Shown here: piece by piece, positions 1 to 12,385 of the stretch | Layout of the letters: each line of letters opens with the position of its first letter | Position numbering within the stretch: the stretch's first letter is position 1 | Position numbers and translations under genes: made by a program | Notes under the pieces: model-generated | Databases searched by the model: none | What the model saw: the letters and a program-made list of their open reading frames with translations, nothing else | What the model was told of the DNA's origin: nothing | Assembly (NCBI RefSeq): GCF_014805625.2 | Contig: NW_023998426.1 | Span: 2,833,263-2,897,262 of the forward strand | Direction of reading: 5' to 3' | Length of the DNA stretch: 64,000 nucleotides | From: Glossina fuscipes | Taxonomy: Eukaryota > Arthropoda > Insecta > Diptera > Glossinidae

Positions 1-480
1 TTCGGGTTCCAAAAAATGGACGTACGTGGTCCAAATTCAGTAAGGTTAGTTTTTATGTCAAACTATTTCTATGAACGAATTTTTATCAAGAAGTATTGGA
101 AATTCGGTCTATGTACCATATGAACAATCGGTATCTCTAGGAATGTTTATATGGCAAAGGGCGTCAACAAATTGCCCCATTCGATCCACACTTTTCACAT
201 TAATTTAAAATACCGAAATGCTACACTAAGCTATTTTTTAGACCAAATTCTGAGAATTGCCCAATTTTTTTTGGTCGACAATATGGTCCGACACAAGTCA
301 TGTTCAATAGCGTGTGTCCTTGGGTCGAACCACGTCAAGCTACCAAATTGCTTCAAAATACCTCAAAACTTGCGACCTTTAACGGTGAAAAATAGATGGA
401 CAGATACCAGACCGACAGACAGGTGGACAAAGCTAAGATGAAAGTAAGCGAACCTCTAAATAAACTTAGAACCTGAATTG
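1..480 (-). repeat. FR1 repeat, long variant (cut by window edge)
   Basis: Similar in order to 47875-48480 and 40030-40640: a 'tggtccaaattcagtaaggt' stretch, then 'gcgacctttaacggtgaa', then a 'gacagaccgacaggtggac' block. The last two are the reversed FR1 core (gtctgtccgtcc, then 'aacctacaggtcgc'). Decayed, no coding capacity. Confidence 0.6.
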
Positions 481-1454
481 ATTAAAAGTTAATATCAAAA
501 GTGGAAACACTTTCAAACGATGTTGGAAATTGCACATAGCAGATGGACTTGATTAGTTAAGAGAAGCACCAGAAGAATAAAAATTCTAAAAGAGGGTCAA
601 TGCAAAGTTTGGAAAATTCCAATAAGCTTTCTCGATTAGATAATTTTGTTATCTTAACGCTTAATTGGAAAAATGCTTAGTCAGGCTCGTTATAGTTTCT
701 AAGGCTTTTTCATATTCCTTTGAATGAGTTCGAAAAGCTTAAGTATTTTGTTAAAAAAAAATGCCTTTGCTGCATGCTTTTAATGCATTTTTAAACGATT
801 TTAAACGAACGATTTTGATTCCAAATTGGATTTTCTTTTAGAATTTTTTTGCGTTTTACTCTCTTCAGTTGTTCTTTTTCAAAATTTTCTGCTTTATTAT
901 TTAACAAATATTTTGACTTTTTTTTTTGAATAAAAATTATAAGTATATATAAAAAACTCTACAAATTTATTAAACAATTCTTTTGCTTCTCTTCCCGAAT
1001 TTAAAGCAAAAAAACTAATCAAAGTTTACGTTAAACGTAACGTGCAGCCCTGTTACCATATTGTTTTACAGGAAAATTTAAACAAAACCATATGGTATTA
1101 GAGCCAAAAATGAAGAAATCAGTGTAAACATAAGCAGCAAATTTATACAATATAACAAAAGGTTTTGATTACAAGCGTTTGTATAACTTCCAGAGGGCAT
1201 TAATACACCATAAAAAACTTAGGCAATGTGTTTGTATTTAATATTTTTAAATTTTGTAAATTTTGGACACAAACCATTTTGAATATTCTCTAAACTCTTA
1301 TTTATTGAATCTGGCAATGCCACATTATTTCAAAAATTTATGCTAACTGCTTACAAAAAAACATTGCCATCGATAAATACTGACTGATTTATTTATGTTC
1401 GCATGTAAGGTATATATTATATAACCTTGATCAACGCGAAAAAATCTTGACCAA
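481..1454. other. AT-rich intergenic, nothing recognised
   Basis: A/T runs and short palindromic TTAAACG motifs near 1030. No ORF of note, no clear repeat. Confidence 0.5.
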
Positions 1455-2215
1455 TTAAGATATGCCGACCGCTTCAGGATCAGTCTCTGAATCTATCTAA
1501 GCTTGTCTGTCCGTTCGTCCATCTTGTATTCCTATAGTCAACTTTCAGGACTTACATGAATTCCAGGTTGCTTAGGATATTATTCCATTGCTATACAATG
1601 GCTGCCCTAATAAACAGACATAGGCCCTTAGGCGGAACTGATTTTCGAAGGTTTTGATATTTGCTCTCATATCTATGCTAAGAAAATCAGCTGTTTTACT
1701 TTACAATTTTAAGTGTGAAAAACTATTTCACAAGAGGGGTTGCAGATAGTCGAGCTGAAGTCACCACCTAACCAGCTTGACCTAACTGACCTAACTGACT
1801 TTCGTTCTGAGCCATGCATTTTCTTTGTGTTAAATGCATTTTTTTACACTCGACACCCCTTGTAGCGTAATGGTATATTAAGTTTGTAGGGATGTGGGCA
1901 ATATCCAGGAGAGCTTAACGTAGAACAGTCTTTTGTTAAGCCAGTATAATCTTCTGAAGTGATCTCGGCTTATCTGCCCGTCTATCCATCCGCCTTAATT
2001 GTGCTCAACCTACAGGTCACAACTTTTCACCCACTTTGATGAAATTTCGTATATTGACATATTTTGGCCCCAGGACGAATCTATTGAAAATGTTTCGTTA
2101 GGACTGTTACTTTTGGTAAATAATCAAATTCTGTCAATTTTTGCGAAACATCTACAGCATATAAAATGTTTTGCAATGGTCAAGTCCGGAGACTTGATTA
2201 AGTAATTCAATCGGA
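1455..2215 (+). repeat. FR1 repeat fragments
   Basis: 1455-1590 has the 'aagcttgtctgtccgttcgt' block. 1845-2110 has an almost complete core: 'ggtatattaagtttgtaggg', 'tgcccgtctatccatccg', 'caacctacaggtcacaac', then 'tgatgaaatttcgtatattg' and 'ggacgaatctattgaaaatg'. Two overlapping or nested decayed copies. Confidence 0.6.
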
Positions 2216-2324
2216 AGTAGCGAGGCACAGTGTTTACGAAGAGCAAAGACATAGTCACACCTACTGCGAATTCCAAGTTCATGTAGGAAACCTTTCAGAT
2301 CACAATTTTAAGCACGGAAGGGTT

Positions 2325-2612
2325 TCAGCGGTTTATACGCACCTCTCCGCCTAGGAAATATCCGTTGATAGTTTCATTGTAGCGCGCGTGCAACCCAGGC
2401 CGACTAAGGGCATCACAGACATGCCATTGCCCGATCTCATTATTGCTACACGACATTTGTCTATTTAAGATGTTAGTATTCTGCAAGAGAACAAACCGAC
2501 AAGCCGATCCAGCTCCACTTTTGTAAATGCATTCAAACACATACATTTTACAATGCTCGTAAATGAAGTCCATTATAGCTTCTGCATCATAATCGTGAAG
2601 GAGTTTATTCAA
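2325..2612 (-). CDS. Orphan 95-codon ORF, coding-like but unidentified
   Basis: An ATG-initiated ORF of 95 codons ending in TGA. Unlike almost every other ORF in the intergenic DNA it has balanced composition, no homopolymer or simple repeat, mixed codon third positions and more G+C than its flanks. The middle carries several Cys (residues near 22, 28, 38, 55, 65) and the sequence ends GYFLGGEVRINR. I do not recognise the family. It starts inside a perfect 14-bp inverted repeat (2599-2631). It may be a gene fragment, a captured foreign piece or chance; no splice structure was found around it. Confidence 0.3.
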   Translation of the reverse strand: MNKLLHDYDAEAIMDFIYEHCKMYVFECIYKSGAGSACRFVLLQNTNILNRQMSCSNNEIGQWHVCDALSRPGLHARYNETINGYFLGGEVRINR

Positions 2613-2631
2613 TATATTTGAATAAACTCCT
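2599..2631. repeat. Perfect 14-bp inverted repeat with 5-nt loop
   Basis: AGGAGTTTATTCAA at 2599-2612 is the exact reverse complement of 2618-2631; the loop is TATAT. It overlaps the first codons of the orphan minus-strand ORF. Confidence 0.9.
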
Positions 2632-3362
2632 AGTCTCGTTCGCTATCGGAATTAATCAGACAATTAATTCCATGAACTAACGCACACTTCCACACATAAT
2701 AAACCCATTACTTTAGCGTATGCATTTTTCTTTGGATCATCTTCGTTCTTGCCGCTTCTTTTTCATGTCTTCATTGTTCAAGTTTTTAGAGTTCACCTTT
2801 GCCACCCAGGTGCTCAGATACTTTGCGGAGTTCACCTGCGAACACTCCTAGTGTAGCTAGAAGATTAAATCATAAAAATATGTTTAAAAACTTTTGCACT
2901 ACGTAAGTTTTACATTTATTTTATGCAAAAGTGGTTTGAGTTGGCCTTATTCTGATGGCATGGCCGGTCCTTAATCATAAGAGAAAAAAAAAAAAATGTT
3001 TTCCCTTGCCATAATTTTTACAATTTTCGATCAAATTTCACTATAGCTTAGCTTCAATATTAGCTTAGAATACGATTTTTAGATTAACTTAACACATTTC
3101 AATTTTTAATTTTTAACTTCTCGCTTATCATTTATGGTGAATGCGTAAAAAATTTCTCATAGTAAATATTTGGAAAAAAAAAAAAAAAAAATAGACAGTT
3201 GTTGCCAACAAAATGACCGCAAACGGCATATTTTGCATTCATGAAACAAAATCAATTAAAACGAAACATTGAAGATTTCTCGGTTTGGAAACAATATCTG
3301 ATGAAACCTCTCCCAGCACGATGCAACTAAAGTAGCGACAAAAATCTTGAAAGGAAAGAGAA
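2632..3362. other. AT-rich intergenic, nothing recognised
   Basis: A-runs at about 2983-2996 and 3174-3190. No gene or clear repeat seen. Confidence 0.5.
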
Positions 3363-3426
3363 ATAAAGCGAGAGAGAGAGATAGAGAGAGGGAGAGAAGA
3401 GAAGAGAAGAGAAGAGAAAAAGAAAA
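3363..3426. repeat. GA-rich polypurine tract
   Basis: Almost pure A/G: GAGAGA units followed by GAAGA units. Contains many GAGAG motifs; may be only a microsatellite. Confidence 0.85.
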
Positions 3427-3837
3427 GGTAGATATCAAGGACTTGAAGAATTTGTAACACCTATATAGATATAGGCAATGGTTTTAGTAGCAGTAGCATC
3501 TATATGACCACATAGATAAACCAACGTAGCCAATGTATTTTTTTTTATTTCGAATTTTGCAACAACTTTTCCACACACACACACATACGCAACGGAGACC
3601 ACAGAAAATCGTAGAACTCGGCAGGCTTTAACGACGGGTGGTACCAAAATATTTTGGTTTATGACTCCTGTTTAACGTAAGCGTAACGAATGACCACCAA
3701 AATCGATATCGCATAACAGCATAGTTTGTTAAAGCAACAAAACTATAGGCGATGAGTCAAACAAATACAAAACTGTGCGGCGGTAGAAGGAAAAACAAAA
3801 ATGAATTTTTCTTGTTTTAAATAAATTGAGTTGTTAC

Positions 3838-3839
<2 letters not shown>

Positions 3840-3873
<34 letters not shown>

Positions 3874-3929
3874 TATATACTCAACTCTCGTATCTATTAA
3901 GATTTGTATGCGTGTGTGTGTGTGTGTGT
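3840..3929. repeat. (TA)n and (GT)n microsatellites
   Basis: (AT)15 at 3841-3870 and a GT run at 3912-3929. Another GT run lies at 4081-4097. Confidence 0.95.
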
Positions 3930-5210
3930 AGGTATGTATGTATTTTGGTATAATTTAGGAGTTTTATTTTTCTTTTTCGGCTAACGACTAATTTACCGAA
4001 ACCATTTCATGCCTAACGACAGCAGTACGGATAAAATTCCTTTCCTTTCTTTTATCAATTTCCAAGTGTACATACGTGTTTGTGTGTGTGTGTGTGTTTG
4101 CATGACTTCTTGTAGGTGTTGTATTTTGTCAACAGTAGGATAAAGAGACGAAGTAACTCAATTGCAACTAAATTTGTCAACATTTTTTTGCAAAGAAACC
4201 GAGCAAAGAAAAAAAACCATATTTTTATATACAAACTGGCATGATTGTCGCAACGTCGTAAACGTGTTAAGTATGTGTTAATATGTTGGTTATTGTAATT
4301 TAATATTTGCAAATTATCACATAAGTTGACAACGAATTCTTAATTCAAAATATTTGTAAGACTTGTTTTAAAGAGATTTATTTGATGCCATAGAAGGCTG
4401 CGTAAGAGTGTGCTGAGGCATTAAAAATAATAATAATTATGCTTATTATTATTCGTTGAAGAATAAAGCCATATATTCAATGTCCACAATATCATCATTT
4501 ATTGTCGCAATTCCGTCAACTATTGTTGCTAGCGTGCACTAGCCAGGCGTGGCTTCATTTGATTAGAACAAATGGCTTGATGGATATTCAACTTTATAGT
4601 TAATGTTATTGATTCGAATAGTTCGCATCCGTGGTTGCTTGGACTTTGGTTACCGTAACTATCATCCACTATTCATCATTCGTAACGATTAACGATTTAG
4701 GAACATTATGCTTTGAATTAATCAGGGAAAGTAAAGTTTCCCGCAAATTGCGTGTTTTTTTTTTTTTTTTTTTTAGCACACTACTAACTACAACTATTCC
4801 AAGAGAGTATATTAGCGTTAGTAACATTATTAAGATAATTTATGCAGTTTTGTGTGTAGCTTAAGGATAGTGCTTTCAAACGAAGAAGTCACAGAAGCTC
4901 TTACTTACGGAGCGAATTTCTTTTTTTATATACGTGTATACAGTATTAAATATTTATATACAGCGTGTGTGTTAAAAAAGAAAGGTGAGCTTTCAATTTT
5001 CGCGAGCTACATACTTCGATTTTCAATCTTTTGTTTCCTTTGTTATATTGGGGTTCACATGTACCCCACCCTTTATCAACTATTTTACTTTTGTTTGCTT
5101 TCAGCTTTTTTTTTTATTTGACAGATATAAAGTTTAAATAAGTTTTGGTGCGCTTGGCGATCTTTTACTCCCTAAAAAATATAGATCCAAGAATTTATAT
5201 TTTAAGTGAA
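3930..5210. other. AT-rich intergenic, nothing recognised
   Basis: T-run at 4755-4774 and TA/GT-rich patches. Open frames here are short and low-complexity. Confidence 0.5.
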
Positions 5211-6075
5211 AAACAAGCAAGAACATTACAGTCGGGCGAGGCCGATCATATACCACATTGTCTAATGCAATTATTATTTTCACAATGGAACACCGAAATT
5301 ATATGTTGTGCCTATATAAGGGCATTTTTTCAAGTGCATTTTTATGGGAAAGCGGACTAAAAGCTCAACCCAATACAGTACAAATATCAATCTTACTTAG
5401 GGCAGAATCCAAAAATAGGCGTAGATGTGCCAAATTTTGTAGAGCTCATTTTCGTCTGAAATTACTATTATGGGTCAATTTTCATCATACACATATTGAA
5501 ACTTTCTGTTCTACAAGGGATCAATTTTTGTGAAAATCCTTATTAGGAAGAATTAGACCCAATATGCTATAGTTAATGGTTTTATGTTCAATTATTATTC
5601 TGATATAATTTTCATCATGAAACATTGAAAATTATCTTGCACTTTTTGTCGCATTAATTGCATTTTTCATTATATAAAAGCGATTTCAATAGTTGCCTCA
5701 GCTGGTCCAAAGTTTTCATACCAGTTTAGAATATCGAAATACTACCACTTAGCCACTTTTGTCGAAGAATTTTAGAAATTTCAATTTTTTCTCATATAAC
5801 GAATTTTCAGAATAGGGCGTTATATGGCGAGTGGTCGAAAAAATAGACCGATTTGAACCATTTTGAATAGCGTTCGTCCTTAGGTTGAAACACTTTACTG
5901 TACCAAATTTCATCAAAATGTCGTGAGAATTGCGACCTTTAGCTTGAATACAAATTTCAGAAAACTTGAAGACAGATTTCAGAAAACTAGACAAGCTTAA
6001 TTGGGATTATCTTAAGCCCTCCTGCAAGTTACATACGTCCGCATTAGCTTAATATACGCTATACCACAAATTGCT
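5211..6075 (-). repeat. FR1 repeat, long variant (about 865 bp)
   Basis: In reverse orientation, the 3' end lies at 5211 ('aaaacaagcaagaac...gtcgggcgaggccgatcatat') and the 5' end at about 6075 ('tataccacaaattgctc'). The core at 5780-6010 holds 'ggcgttatatggcgagtggt', 'accaaatttcatcaaaatgt', 'gcgacctttagcttgaatac' and 'acaagcttaattgggat'. The middle differs from the short copies. Confidence 0.6.
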
Positions 6076-6384
6076 CAAACTCACTTAAAATATTAACTGT
6101 GGCATTTGGTGAGTCTATGTTGAGCAAAAAAAAAAATGTTAACAAGTGTCACAGACTCTTGACAGAACTCCGTAAAGATGTTAATGACGACGCCCTCATG
6201 GACGTAACAACGCGTGAGTAACAATTGAAGAGAATTGTTATTGTAGAATTTTCGAATCACTGTTAAAGGAGCAGGTGAGGATATGGACAAATCGGTTGGC
6301 TCACCCCATGCAATTTTTTCGAATGTCTTGGGAGTGAAATGATGCGCCAGTTAACCGGAGACTAGAGATGGCCTTTCGGAAATT

Positions 6385-6575
6385 TTTCCTGTTCCTAAAA
6401 CTGTAAATATCCATGAAACGACAAAATTTTGCCACAATTAAGACGATAAAGGCCGAATCGCTGAAAGAGTTAAAGGCAATACCAAAAAGCGTACATCGGA
6501 TATGTTTCGGAGATTGAAGAAAGCGCTGGAAAAATTATATTTTATTTAAGGGAGATTAAATAAATATTTTTCAAG
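6385..6575 (+). pseudogene. Mariner-type transposase C-terminal relic
   Basis: Conceptual reading gives FFLFLKL, then KAESLKELKAIPKSVHRICF, then a decayed KKRWKNYIL stretch. These are typical of the end of mariner (DD34D) transposases, which usually read FFLFPKLK...IKxxSLxELKAIPKSxxxKCFxDWKKRWxxCI. Stops and frame changes break it. The plus strand is the coding sense. Confidence 0.75.
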
Positions 6576-7100
6576 AAAAATGAAAAGTCACTCTTTTCGT
6601 GAACATCTCGTATACGCACAAATAATATATATATGTATGCTGTAAAATCTATCAGCTGTCAAAATGTATATAATGACTACGCAGGTTAAATGCGAAGTTA
6701 GCTGCGAAAAACTACAATTAAGTTCTCTGGTGGAAAAAAACGAAATTACTTTCCGAATAATGTGTGTGCATGCGTGTGGACATGTACATATTTCTATGAA
6801 CAATCGAAGCATTATTTGGATGAATAATGCCACGGAAAGAAGGAACTTTGAAACTCTTTTTCTTTCCAGATGGGATGGACAGTCAAGAACAACTCTTAAG
6901 ATTAAAAAATGTTGAGGACCATTTACACTATTGATGTTAACCATAGATATAAACCTTCCACCTGCGCTGTTTCCGAAAGGATCCACTTGTTACCTGCGCA
7001 CGTCTGCTATTGGTAAAGTAAAGTAAACCATGGCAAAGCAATTTGTATGCTATGTATGTTAGTTGGGAAAATGCATTATATATGTTGGAAGGAAAGAAGA

Positions 7101-7215
7101 CTATCTGTAAGCCGAGAGATGAGAAAAAAGTTTAGTTTTCTCAACACCAACGCATTAGTGCAAGCGTTTTCGGTTTACTTTTAAAAAATCTACTCCATAC
7201 TAAGCAGCGTATGTC
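7101..7215 (+). repeat. Direct repeat, copy 1
   Basis: Starts 'ctatctgtaagccgagagat', then 'gcattagtgcaagcgtttt', ends 'actaagcagcgtatgtc'. It aligns along its whole length with 8139-8250. Confidence 0.75.
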
Positions 7216-8138
7216 TTTTTCTATGTCATCCCACGAACCTTTTGCTTGTGCTGTTATATACATACATATATGTTTGTACAAACGTACGTAAATTCTTCTC
7301 TCTTACAGATTTGATTGATCGCAGGAGTCACTTTGATAGCCAAGAGAAAAACTTAACACGTTCACAATACAGCACAGAAAGGCTTTCTTATTTTGCAAGC
7401 AATCAGATCGTGATGTTGAAAGGACATTTTCGGTTCGAAACGGCTTTTTCAGTCAATTCGAATGGGAAGCATTTTAAGGAAAGGCTTCGAAAGTTGTTTG
7501 AGAATTCGAGCTAGATTTTCATCCAACAAACTTCCAACTTTTTTAATCTTCCAGGTCGTTCGTTGCCATTAACATCAAGCTAAGAATTGGCATATGATGG
7601 AGCATCATCACCCTAAGCTTCTAAAAGTGTCTGATAGCCTTCTACAGCCGGTTTCTTCAGATCAATCAACAAAAGAAATGAATATCGAAGAAGCAATTTT
7701 TAGCGTTCGATGATTAGCGTTTGTGTGTACACTGAATAACTCAATAATACTCAGTGGAAAACTGTTATTTTATTGAGAGAAATGTCAAAGTCATCGAATT
7801 TGATCATTGTGTACATATTTCGCGTTATTTCATCATTTTCATCAATAGATGTGGCTGATCAAAATACATGCAAGCACTTATGTATATGCAGTGATCCAAT
7901 TTCTCAACTAATTATTGTTATTATGAAACGAATGCTAAGGCATTAAGTCCGCGAGCGTATTAAAATTACGCTATAAATAGTTCGTAAGAGTTGAGAAAGT
8001 ATTCGCTCTTTGCTTGCCGATGTCTCCTAAGAGTGCAAAGATGGAATTTTTTTTGTTTGTTTTGAAAGTGACTTTTGCTTTACGTACTTAGAAGAAGTAC
8101 GCTGGCCAGGATTGTTGAGAAAGAGTTATTCCAGAATG

Positions 8139-8250
8139 CCTATAAGCCGAGAGATGAGGAGAAACTTAACTGCTCGAAATGAGAAAGCATTAATGAAAAC
8201 ATTTTTAATTTCCCGTTAAAAGGTCTACTCTCTACTATGCAGCTTATGTC
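8139..8250 (+). repeat. Direct repeat, copy 2
   Basis: Starts 'cctataagccgagagatgag', then 'gcattaatgaaaacattttt', ends 'actatgcagcttatgtc'. Same order and orientation as 7101-7215, about 1.04 kb apart. Could be decayed LTRs of a small element or two insertions of an unknown repeat. Confidence 0.75.
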
Positions 8251-8584
8251 GAAATTTTCGTTTATTGTGAGAGAGAAGAAAAATTTTATTTTCATTCCTT
8301 TAGAAATAAAATGTATTATGGATTGACGATAAAGCTAAGCTTATTTTACTATTTATTTTTCTACTTCTCTTCGAAATATGTAAAGCAAATAAAAACTACG
8401 CATATTAAAAAAGCAACAAAAAAAGAAAAAAAATTAAATAAAAATGATTGTGAAAATCTGGCTTAGTCATAAAAAATGATCATTGTTAGTAAATTCGTGA
8501 AAACAATAAGTCACAGCATCAAATGAAATCCGGTGACCAGAAAAAGTATTTATTAGTTTTCCCATTGTACATAAGTGTTCTCTT

Positions 8585-8612
8585 GTTTTTTTTTTTTTTT
8601 TTTTTTATTTAA

Positions 8613-8648
<36 letters not shown>
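8585..8648. repeat. Poly-T tract
   Basis: Near-continuous T run interrupted only by 'atttaaaaaa'. More T runs follow at 8731-8750, 8898-8936, 9080-9100 and 9212-9229, making 8.58-9.24 kb strongly strand-asymmetric. Confidence 0.95.
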
Positions 8649-8656
<8 letters not shown>

Positions 8657-9244
8657 TATTATGATTTTTTATTGGTTTAAAAAAGTAAGAAGAACACTAA
8701 TAAGCCTCGGTTTTGTTATTGCATTACATGTTTTTTTCTTTTTTTTTTTCTATTGTTATTGTCGTAGGCATATTCTTTTCCCGCTAATTGTGACCTAATT
8801 GTTTATGGAAAGCAGGTCAATTTCAATGTCATACTGACCTTGTTTACTTCACTTTAAAGGTAATTATAGCTCGAAATTAGAACATCTCTACCGTCTCTTT
8901 TTTTTTTTATTTATTTATTTATTTATTTTTTTTTTGTGACCTATTTTTCTGTGGCCTCATAAAATAGTAGAAAACACTCATAAATATCCCAGCAAGCTGT
9001 TCTCTGATAGGCTCTAGCTGATGGGTGCTCTACTTGCATTAAGAAATTAGAACAATTTTTTTTTGTTAAAAATGCGTCCTTTTTTTTTTTTTTTTTTTTT
9101 GCTTTTCTTTTAACAACATTTGGACAAAATATGACATATTTATGATTTTTATGTTCATAATATATTTTCCTATTATTAGTTGTTTTCTGGACCAATTTTT
9201 GTATTTTTGAATTTTTTTTTTTTTTTTTGTTTTGTTTTCTACTT

Positions 9245-10195
9245 TTCAAAATATTTACTTCGCGGAAATTTTTCACCCAAAAATTCATAGTTTTATTGTT
9301 CGTTAAACAAACCAACATTAGAAAACTAGTTCAGTTTTTTCTGCCTCTAAGGATATTTCCAAGTGGAACATATTCAAGGAATTATATATATTTATATACT
9401 TTAGGCTCTAATTTTTTGTAATGTTTTTAGTTCCGCGACATGAATTCGTTAATAGAACAGAGTGAGTACTTTTTTTTTTAAAAGAATTTTCTAGATATTG
9501 TCGAGGGATGAGTGTATAGCCTTTGCCATGTTATTTTTGTAATTGATGAAGCATATATGGAACAGAGGTGTATATGCATGAGTAGGTTATTTAATCGTGT
9601 ACCTCTATCGATTCACACATCTGTTCACCTGTTTATTCCTGAGAAAACTTACAATTTCGTTCCTATATGTTCGTAAATCAATTCGAAAAATCAATTTTGA
9701 AAACTTGATCACAATTCGCCCGGGAACACGCCTACATTAAATATGAAAATCTTAATTTTATCCACAGATCTCTAAATGGTTTATAAAATTTTGACAAATG
9801 TTTCCTTGAATTCGCCGCTAAAGTGATAGCAGATTTATTTACTTAATTGGTTAAACTGCAGCCTTCATATTAATTCGTAAATTAGTGAGAAAAACATACG
9901 CGATACATAGCTGCTGTGTTATGTATATAAGAATTATAACTTATTTAAAGCAAACAAATTGATGACGATTAGTGTATAACCTCAATGTAAACAATAAATG
10001 AATTATGCAGCAGCTTAGGAGAGGACTCAGTAATAATTAATATAAATCTATGAAATTCTTTGCTTCGCTCTCTTATCTCTCTCTTGCTGTGAAAGTCATT
10101 ACGCAACAGTAGATTTGATTGCATTTTTTCGCCGCCAAGTTGATACCCAAAATGCATTTGCGTTATATATTTTGACAGTTAATATGGCAAGCCTT
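9245..10195. other. AT-rich intergenic, nothing firm
   Basis: Around 9595-9740 there is a faint FR-like stretch ('cacctgtttattcctgag'). Otherwise nothing recognised. Confidence 0.4.
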
Positions 10196-11382
10196 ATTTT
10201 ACCCTACAAAACTCATGTGGGTACATGACATATTAAGTTTGTGGGGACATAGGTAATATCCTCAGTGATTTAAGATATACACACCTTTTAAAATCCCTGT
10301 CGCATTAGGAAATGGTCCTGATTTAAGCGTGTCTGTCCATCTGTCCGTCTACTGTCTGCCCATATAAATTTGTGTTCAATTTGGAGGTCGTGATTTTTGA
10401 GCTATTTTGATAAAATTTGGTGCACTGATGTGCCTTGACCCAAGGACGTTCTTTCTATTGCAAATCGTTCGGGTCGATCTATGTCGACTATTTCGACCAC
10501 CCCCACAGAACACCTTATTTTCAAATGTCGTTATATGGGAGAAAATTGCAATTTTCAAACCTTTGCGACAATACTCACTGTGTAATAGCATTTTGATATT
10601 CTAAATTGGTTTTTTGAAATTTGGTTCGGCGGCAGTGAATCGCTTCAAGACCTTCTCGTATAACCGTTCCTTCGAAAATTTCATGGTGATTTCATTGATT
10701 CATAAATGTAAATTGGCAAAGGAATCAGCTTTAAGGAATTCGGACCGCGTAGGTCTAGTCTTTGGGTACCACCGCATATAAGGATTCTCTGAAAATGTAT
10801 GCCCTCATAGGCCAAAAAAGCTTTTTTGTTAATGTTTCATCAAGAAAATTTGCTCATCTGAATAATTTAACATAAAAATTAAATGGACCGAATTTGAACC
10901 ATATGGCTCTATTTTTTAGACCGTACCCTTTATAAGATTTCTAATAAATAGTAGGTCCTTCAGAAAAAGGTTTACATTTTTTGATGAGCATTGATTCACA
11001 ATAGCAATTTAACAAAATAGTTAAGTGTAAGGAATTTGAACCACATTTGTCTATTTTTTATCCCCTAACATATATAACAGTTAGCATGAAAATCAAGTGC
11101 TTATATGGTGAGAAAGTGCAGTTTCTAGTTCCCTTTGATGGAAGCGGAAAAATAATAAAATTTTTGAGAACTAAATTAAGTTTGCTAAATTTGAATCACG
11201 TCATACGATGTTTTCGGCGTCCCCCCGGTATACGCGTTTTCACGACAATTATATCTTTCCATGAAAATAAGGTAGAGTTTTTGATATATTATTACCAAAT
11301 TGTGCTAGATGAATTAGTGTAGGGTATTTAAGGTCCGGCTTTGTCCTACTATAATGTTCTGACTTATTTTTGAAAAAATATG
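10196..11382 (+). repeat. FR1 repeat, long variant (about 1.2 kb)
   Basis: The 5' end is 'ttttaccctacaaaactcat' followed by 'acatattaagtttgtgggga', then 'tctgtccatctgtccgtct', 'aaatttggtgcactgatgtg' and 'ccaaggacgttc'. The 3' end is 'gtgtagggtatttaaggtcc...cctactataatgttctgactta'. The internal module 10916-11235 matches 45036-45325. No coding capacity visible. Confidence 0.7.
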
Positions 11383-11389
11383 CTTCCAC

Positions 11390-12385
11390 CCACATATGCA
11401 CCCAATGCCTCGGGATAGCTTCCGAGGAGTTTTCTTTTAACAACTGCACCACTCTCCCTGAAAGAGAATTGAAAATAGGGATCGTTTAGGTATTTACATA
11501 TGTTCCAGATGGGCTGAGTTTTAAAAAGGAATCTATCGAATGAGCTTACAGTATCTTACAGCCCTTACCGGAACCTATCCTGAACTCAATAAGCTTTTGT
11601 AGGAACTCTTAACATTATTTTTCTTTTGGCTAGAGACAGTAGGCGTATTAAACGTAGCCTGTTTTCATACGAAGAAAGTCTTATGTTTCGGTTCCACCCA
11701 AGATTACGTAATGCAAACAGTAGAAATCGCAACAATTCGAGCATGTCAAACTAACATGACCAGTAGCTAGGAGAGTTAGGCATATTCTAAGCTTGGTCTT
11801 ACTAATGCCATTTACAACCTGTTGATTATATATGGATCGTAAATTCCTTATACCAATGATTGATAAAATCTTTCAGAGGCTTGCTTTCCTTGTTAACTGC
11901 GAATTGAAGTTAGAATATATTCTGGTATCAAGTATTATCCCTACGTCACTGATTGATGAGTTGGTCGCAAGCATCTAATTGTAAATGAAATAAGGTGAAC
12001 CTTTCCCACCAGCCATGTGTATTATTCATCTCTTAGAGATTTTAAATGTACAATGATTTCTTTGTTGTGGAATTGCTTATGTATTGATCACCGGCGCATC
12101 TATGCAGCGAAGCTTATGATAGCTAGAAGCTCAGTTATAAGATTTTCGCCTGTTGCTACGAGAATGCAGGTTTTTTACCTTCTATCAGAATTTCGTTGAA
12201 GGTCTTAGCAGGGGAGGAAGGCAAATTTGTAGTAATAATACGGCCTTAAGAGAACGAATTCATGAGTCATTTTCTCAAATTCCTTTATGAATGAATAACT
12301 AATTAGTGTACTTGGACAAGTTTCTTACACAGACTTAAACATATGTTAGGGAACTTGAAAAATTTCTTTAACAATTATTTAAAAA
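11390..12385. other. Moderate-GC intergenic, possible decayed element
   Basis: Composition is more even than the flanks and some stretches read like old coding sequence (e.g. 11,600-12,200), but every frame is broken and no family could be named. Confidence 0.3.

Larger units (their letters stand above)
6590..8580. other. Intergenic; holds a direct repeat
   Basis: No gene seen. 7101-7215 and 8139-8250 are diverged direct copies (separate entries). Confidence 0.5.

Noticed and set aside
6588..6986. 132-codon minus-strand ORF, with an 83-codon ORF opposite it
   Set aside because: Both strands open over the same AT-rich stretch, composition is biased and nothing is recognised; most likely chance.
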